Shown: positions 61,895-64,000 of the stretch, one piece after another
Position numbering within the stretch: the first letter of the stretch is position 1
How the letters are laid out: the number at the start of each line of letters is the position of its first letter
Origin: an uncultured Selenomonas sp.
GTDB lineage: Bacteria > Bacillota > Negativicutes > Selenomonadales > Selenomonadaceae
Direction: 5' to 3'
Assembly (NCBI GenBank): GCA_934202005.1
Contig: CAKPXP010000003.1
Span: 1 to 64,000, forward strand
DNA: 64,000 nucleotides
The notes under the pieces: generated by a model
What the model was told of the DNA's origin: nothing
What the model saw: only the letters and a program-made list of their open reading frames with translations
Databases searched by the model: none
Made by a program: the position numbers and the translations under genes

Positions 61895-63022
61895 ATGGAA
61901 GCACTGGAGAATTTTCTGCGCAAAGAGTTCTATTGGCTGCATCGCCATCCAGAGGTTTCTTTTGAAGAGATAGAGACGACGGCACATCTGTACAACTTGC
62001 TCGTGGAGAACGGCGTCCGTGTGCTCGACCTGTCATTAAAGACAGGAATTGTGGCGGAGGTTGGCGAGGGGACGCCTGTGATGGCGCTGCGCGCCGATAT
62101 CGATGCTTTGCCGATTACAGAGCAGACGGGGCTGCCGTACCAGTCGGAGAACACAGGCGTTATGCATGCCTGCGGACATGATTTCCACATGGCGTCGGTG
62201 CTCGGTGCGACTATGCTGCTGCGCGAGCAGAAGAGTCTCCCGGGTACGGTGCGCCTGATTTTCCAGCCTGCGGAAGAGGCGCCAGGCGGTGCAAAGCTCA
62301 TCATGGATACGGGCGTGCTCGATGATGTGCAGGCGATTTTCGGGCTGCATTGTTCGCCACTGCTGCCGGTTGGTACGATGGGGATTCGCGAGGGGGCTGT
62401 GACGGCGTCAGTGGACAGATTCCTCATCTATTTTCGTGGCAAGGGGACGCACGCGGCGCACCCAGAGCGTGGCATTGACCCGATTCCGGTCGCAGCGGCG
62501 TTTATTCAGGCGGCACAGACCATTGTGACCAGGAATATCGAGCCGTCGGAGGCGGGACTGGTGAGCATCACGCATGTCGAGGCGGGCAATACGTGGAATG
62601 TTATCCCTGATGAGGCGCTCGTCGAGGGGACGACGCGCTGTCTGTCTGCGGAGACCCGTACGTTGATCCGCAGGCGCATCCATGAGCTCGCGGAGCAGAT
62701 TGCTGCGGCTTATGGTGCCGAGGCCGTTACAGATTGGTATGAGGGGCCTCCGACAACGGACAATACGCAGAAGTGGACGGCGCTCGCGCGCAGAATCGCC
62801 CATGAGCAGAATCTGGCCGTAGAGGAAGCGCCAACCTCGCTTGCCGGAGAGGATTTCGCGTTTTATCAGGAACGCCTGCCGGGGTGCTTCGTGCTCACGG
62901 GGACGGGCGCATCTGCGGCCAATCACAATGCGGAGTTCCGCGTAGACCCGTGCGCGCTTCTGCCGACGGCCAGCTATCTCGCGGCACTGGTCCGGGCATC
63001 CTTTGCGGAGTACAAGGACTGA
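61895..63022 (+). CDS. M20 family amidohydrolase/peptidase
   Basis: A 375-aa amidohydrolase of the hippurate/N-acyl-amino-acid hydrolase group. LHRHPEVSFEEIET at the start, ALRADIDALPITEQTG and MHACGHDFHMASVLGA supply metal ligands, and FQPAEEAPGGAKLI contains the catalytic Glu pair. ATG 61895 is preferred, with GGAGGAG 8 nt upstream, placing it 5 bp after the unknown 514-aa gene. Likely substrates are N-acetyl or N-acyl amino acids; the exact one is unknown. Confidence 0.92.
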   Translation: MEALENFLRKEFYWLHRHPEVSFEEIETTAHLYNLLVENGVRVLDLSLKTGIVAEVGEGTPVMALRADIDALPITEQTGLPYQSENTGVMHACGHDFHMASVLGATMLLREQKSLPGTVRLIFQPAEEAPGGAKLIMDTGVLDDVQAIFGLHCSPLLPVGTMGIREGAVTASVDRFLIYFRGKGTHAAHPERGIDPIPVAAAFIQAAQTIVTRNIEPSEAGLVSITHVEAGNTWNVIPDEALVEGTTRCLSAETRTLIRRRIHELAEQIAAAYGAEAVTDWYEGPPTTDNTQKWTALARRIAHEQNLAVEEAPTSLAGEDFAFYQERLPGCFVLTGTGASAANHNAEFRVDPCALLPTASYLAALVRASFAEYKD

Positions 63023-63027
63023 GAGAC

Positions 63028-64000
63028 GATGGAGCTTACGGATCCCATTCAGTATCTCAAGGGCATTGGGCCGAAGAAGGCGGAGCAGATGGCGCGTCTC
63101 GGCATTTATCGCATCTATGATCTGCTGACGTATTATCCGCGCGCGTATGAGGATCAGAGTCGGCTCACGCCGATCAGCGACCTGCAAGCGGGTGAGAAGG
63201 CGACGGTCACGGGAACGGTCATGAGCACACGGGAGCGTGTCGCGGGAAAGCGCAGGCTCAGGATTCTCACAGCGCTCATAGGTGACGGCACAGGATTCTT
63301 GCAGGTCAGCTGGTTCAATCAACCATTCCTCAAGAAGCAGCTGCAGCCGGGGCGGCGGCTCTTTGCCACTGGAAAAGTGGAATATGCCTATGGCGGGCAG
63401 GGACAGTTTGCCATGAGCCAGCTCACTTCCTATCAGATCCTCTCGGAGCAGGAGGAGCCTGAGGGCAAACTTGGCATCCTGCCTGTTTATGCTGCGACGG
63501 AAAAGCTCAACCAGGCATTTTTCCGCCGCGAGGTGGCGCTGTTGCTCTCGCTGGATCTGCCGCTTCGCGAGGTCTTGCCGCCTGCTGTGGAGAAGGCGTA
63601 TGATCTGATGCCGCGCAGGGAGGCGTTTTCAGCCATTCATTTCCCGAAGGATGCGGCGGCGCTCGCGGCAGCGCGGAAACGGCTGGCGTTCGAGGAGCTC
63701 TATCTCATCCAGTGCGGTCTGCTGCTCCTCAAACGAAAAGCTAGGGAATCGAAGCGTGGTGTGCGCCATCTTGCTGCGGGGAGGCTCAGCCAGCAGGTCA
63801 TCGCGGGGCTGCCGTTTGCGCTGACAGACGACCAGGCCGCGGTCTGGCGGGAAATCTGCCGCGATATGGAGCTGCCAGTGCCCATGCGGCGGCTCGTGCA
63901 GGGGGATGTCGGCTCGGGAAAGACCGTTCTCGCTTTGCTGGCGCTCGTCAAGACTGTGGAGAATGGCTTCCAGGGAGCCTTGATGGCACCGACAGAGATT
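63028..64000 (+). CDS. recG: RecG ATP-dependent DNA helicase, N-terminal part
   Basis: The first 324 codons; the gene runs off the window. LKGIGPKKAEQMARLGI is the N-terminal helix-hairpin-helix-like start. The wedge/OB domain (about residues 55-150, ATVTGTVMSTRER, ISWFNQ-like VSWFNQPFLKKQL) binds branched DNA. LTDDQAAVWREI and Walker A QGDVGSGKTVLALLAL start the helicase core, and MAPTEI is motif Ia. RecG remodels stalled forks. It starts 5 bp after the M20 stop. Confidence 0.95.

Overview
This looks like chromosomal DNA of a GC-rich, anaerobic, diderm Firmicute of the Negativicutes, most likely Selenomonadaceae (Selenomonas/Mitsuokella type). The assignment rests on gene content: a Firmicutes-type ctsR-mcsA-mcsB-clpC operon, a leucine T-box, a FeoA-FeoB fusion, oxygen-labile Fe-S serine dehydratase, siroheme-decarboxylase genes, and an AMIN amidase with a GerMN lipoprotein. 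No rRNA, tRNA, CRISPR array, intact transposase or prophage was seen. Species identity is inference.

Layout. 1-2.8 kb: 5' end of an rqcH/NFACT gene (minus) and a feoAB iron transporter. 2.9-9.6 kb: ctsR-mcsA-mcsB-clpC proteostasis operon and radA. 9.8-13.3 kb: TAXI-type TRAP transporter (binding lipoprotein, DUF1850 protein, fused permease). 13.4-14.4 kb: YggC-like P-loop kinase (minus) with an unusual tail. 14.7-17.2 kb: T-box-controlled leuA, then dtd. 17.3-29.5 kb: one long minus-strand array, the most unusual part of the window. From its promoter it reads: NifH-like Fe protein; a NifD-like/NifK-like pair; hypF, hypC, hypD, hypE; a second NifD-like/NifK-like pair; a small membrane protein; a TtcA-like Fe-S sulfurtransferase. 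29.6-36.5 kb: M16C peptidase, dapA, sdaAB/sdaAA, a secreted protein. 36.5-46.1 kb: mtgA (minus) and an arginine biosynthesis run argC-J-B-D-F-G-H behind an ARG-box promoter. 46.2-50.7 kb: isochorismatase-like hydrolase, Cof-type HAD phosphatase, ComEC-like lipoprotein with DUF3006 partner, AmiC-like amidase, GerMN lipoprotein. 50.8-58.3 kb: tig-clpP-clpX-lon-engB, then ahbA/ahbB. 58.3-58.9 kb: an AT-rich island with a 46-aa hydrophobic peptide gene resembling a type I toxin module. 58.9-64 kb: aminotransferase, unknown 514-aa protein, M20 amidohydrolase, and recG running off the end.

Two things stand out. First, the 12-kb nitrogenase-like/hyp cluster has one Fe protein, two alpha-beta component-1-like pairs and the complete Fe(CN)2CO-building set HypCDEF, but no HypA/HypB, no NifB-like protein and no hydrogenase subunit. 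This suggests an uncharacterised reductase or cofactor-assembly system. Second, a ~162-bp full-length imperfect palindrome is present in six intergenic copies (7.9, 14.4, 35.5, 38.6, 42.3 and 54.1 kb), with paired substitutions in its arms and shortened relatives elsewhere. It behaves like a MITE-like or RNA-structured element and lies inside the arg and clp/lon transcription units.

How the genes work together: the window joins protein quality control (CtsR/McsAB/ClpC, Tig/ClpPX/Lon, M16C), amino-acid synthesis and breakdown (Leu, Arg, Lys, Ser), iron and tetrapyrrole metabolism (FeoAB, AhbAB), and a probable anaerobic metalloenzyme system. Promoters, terminators and operators were read by eye and are predictions.
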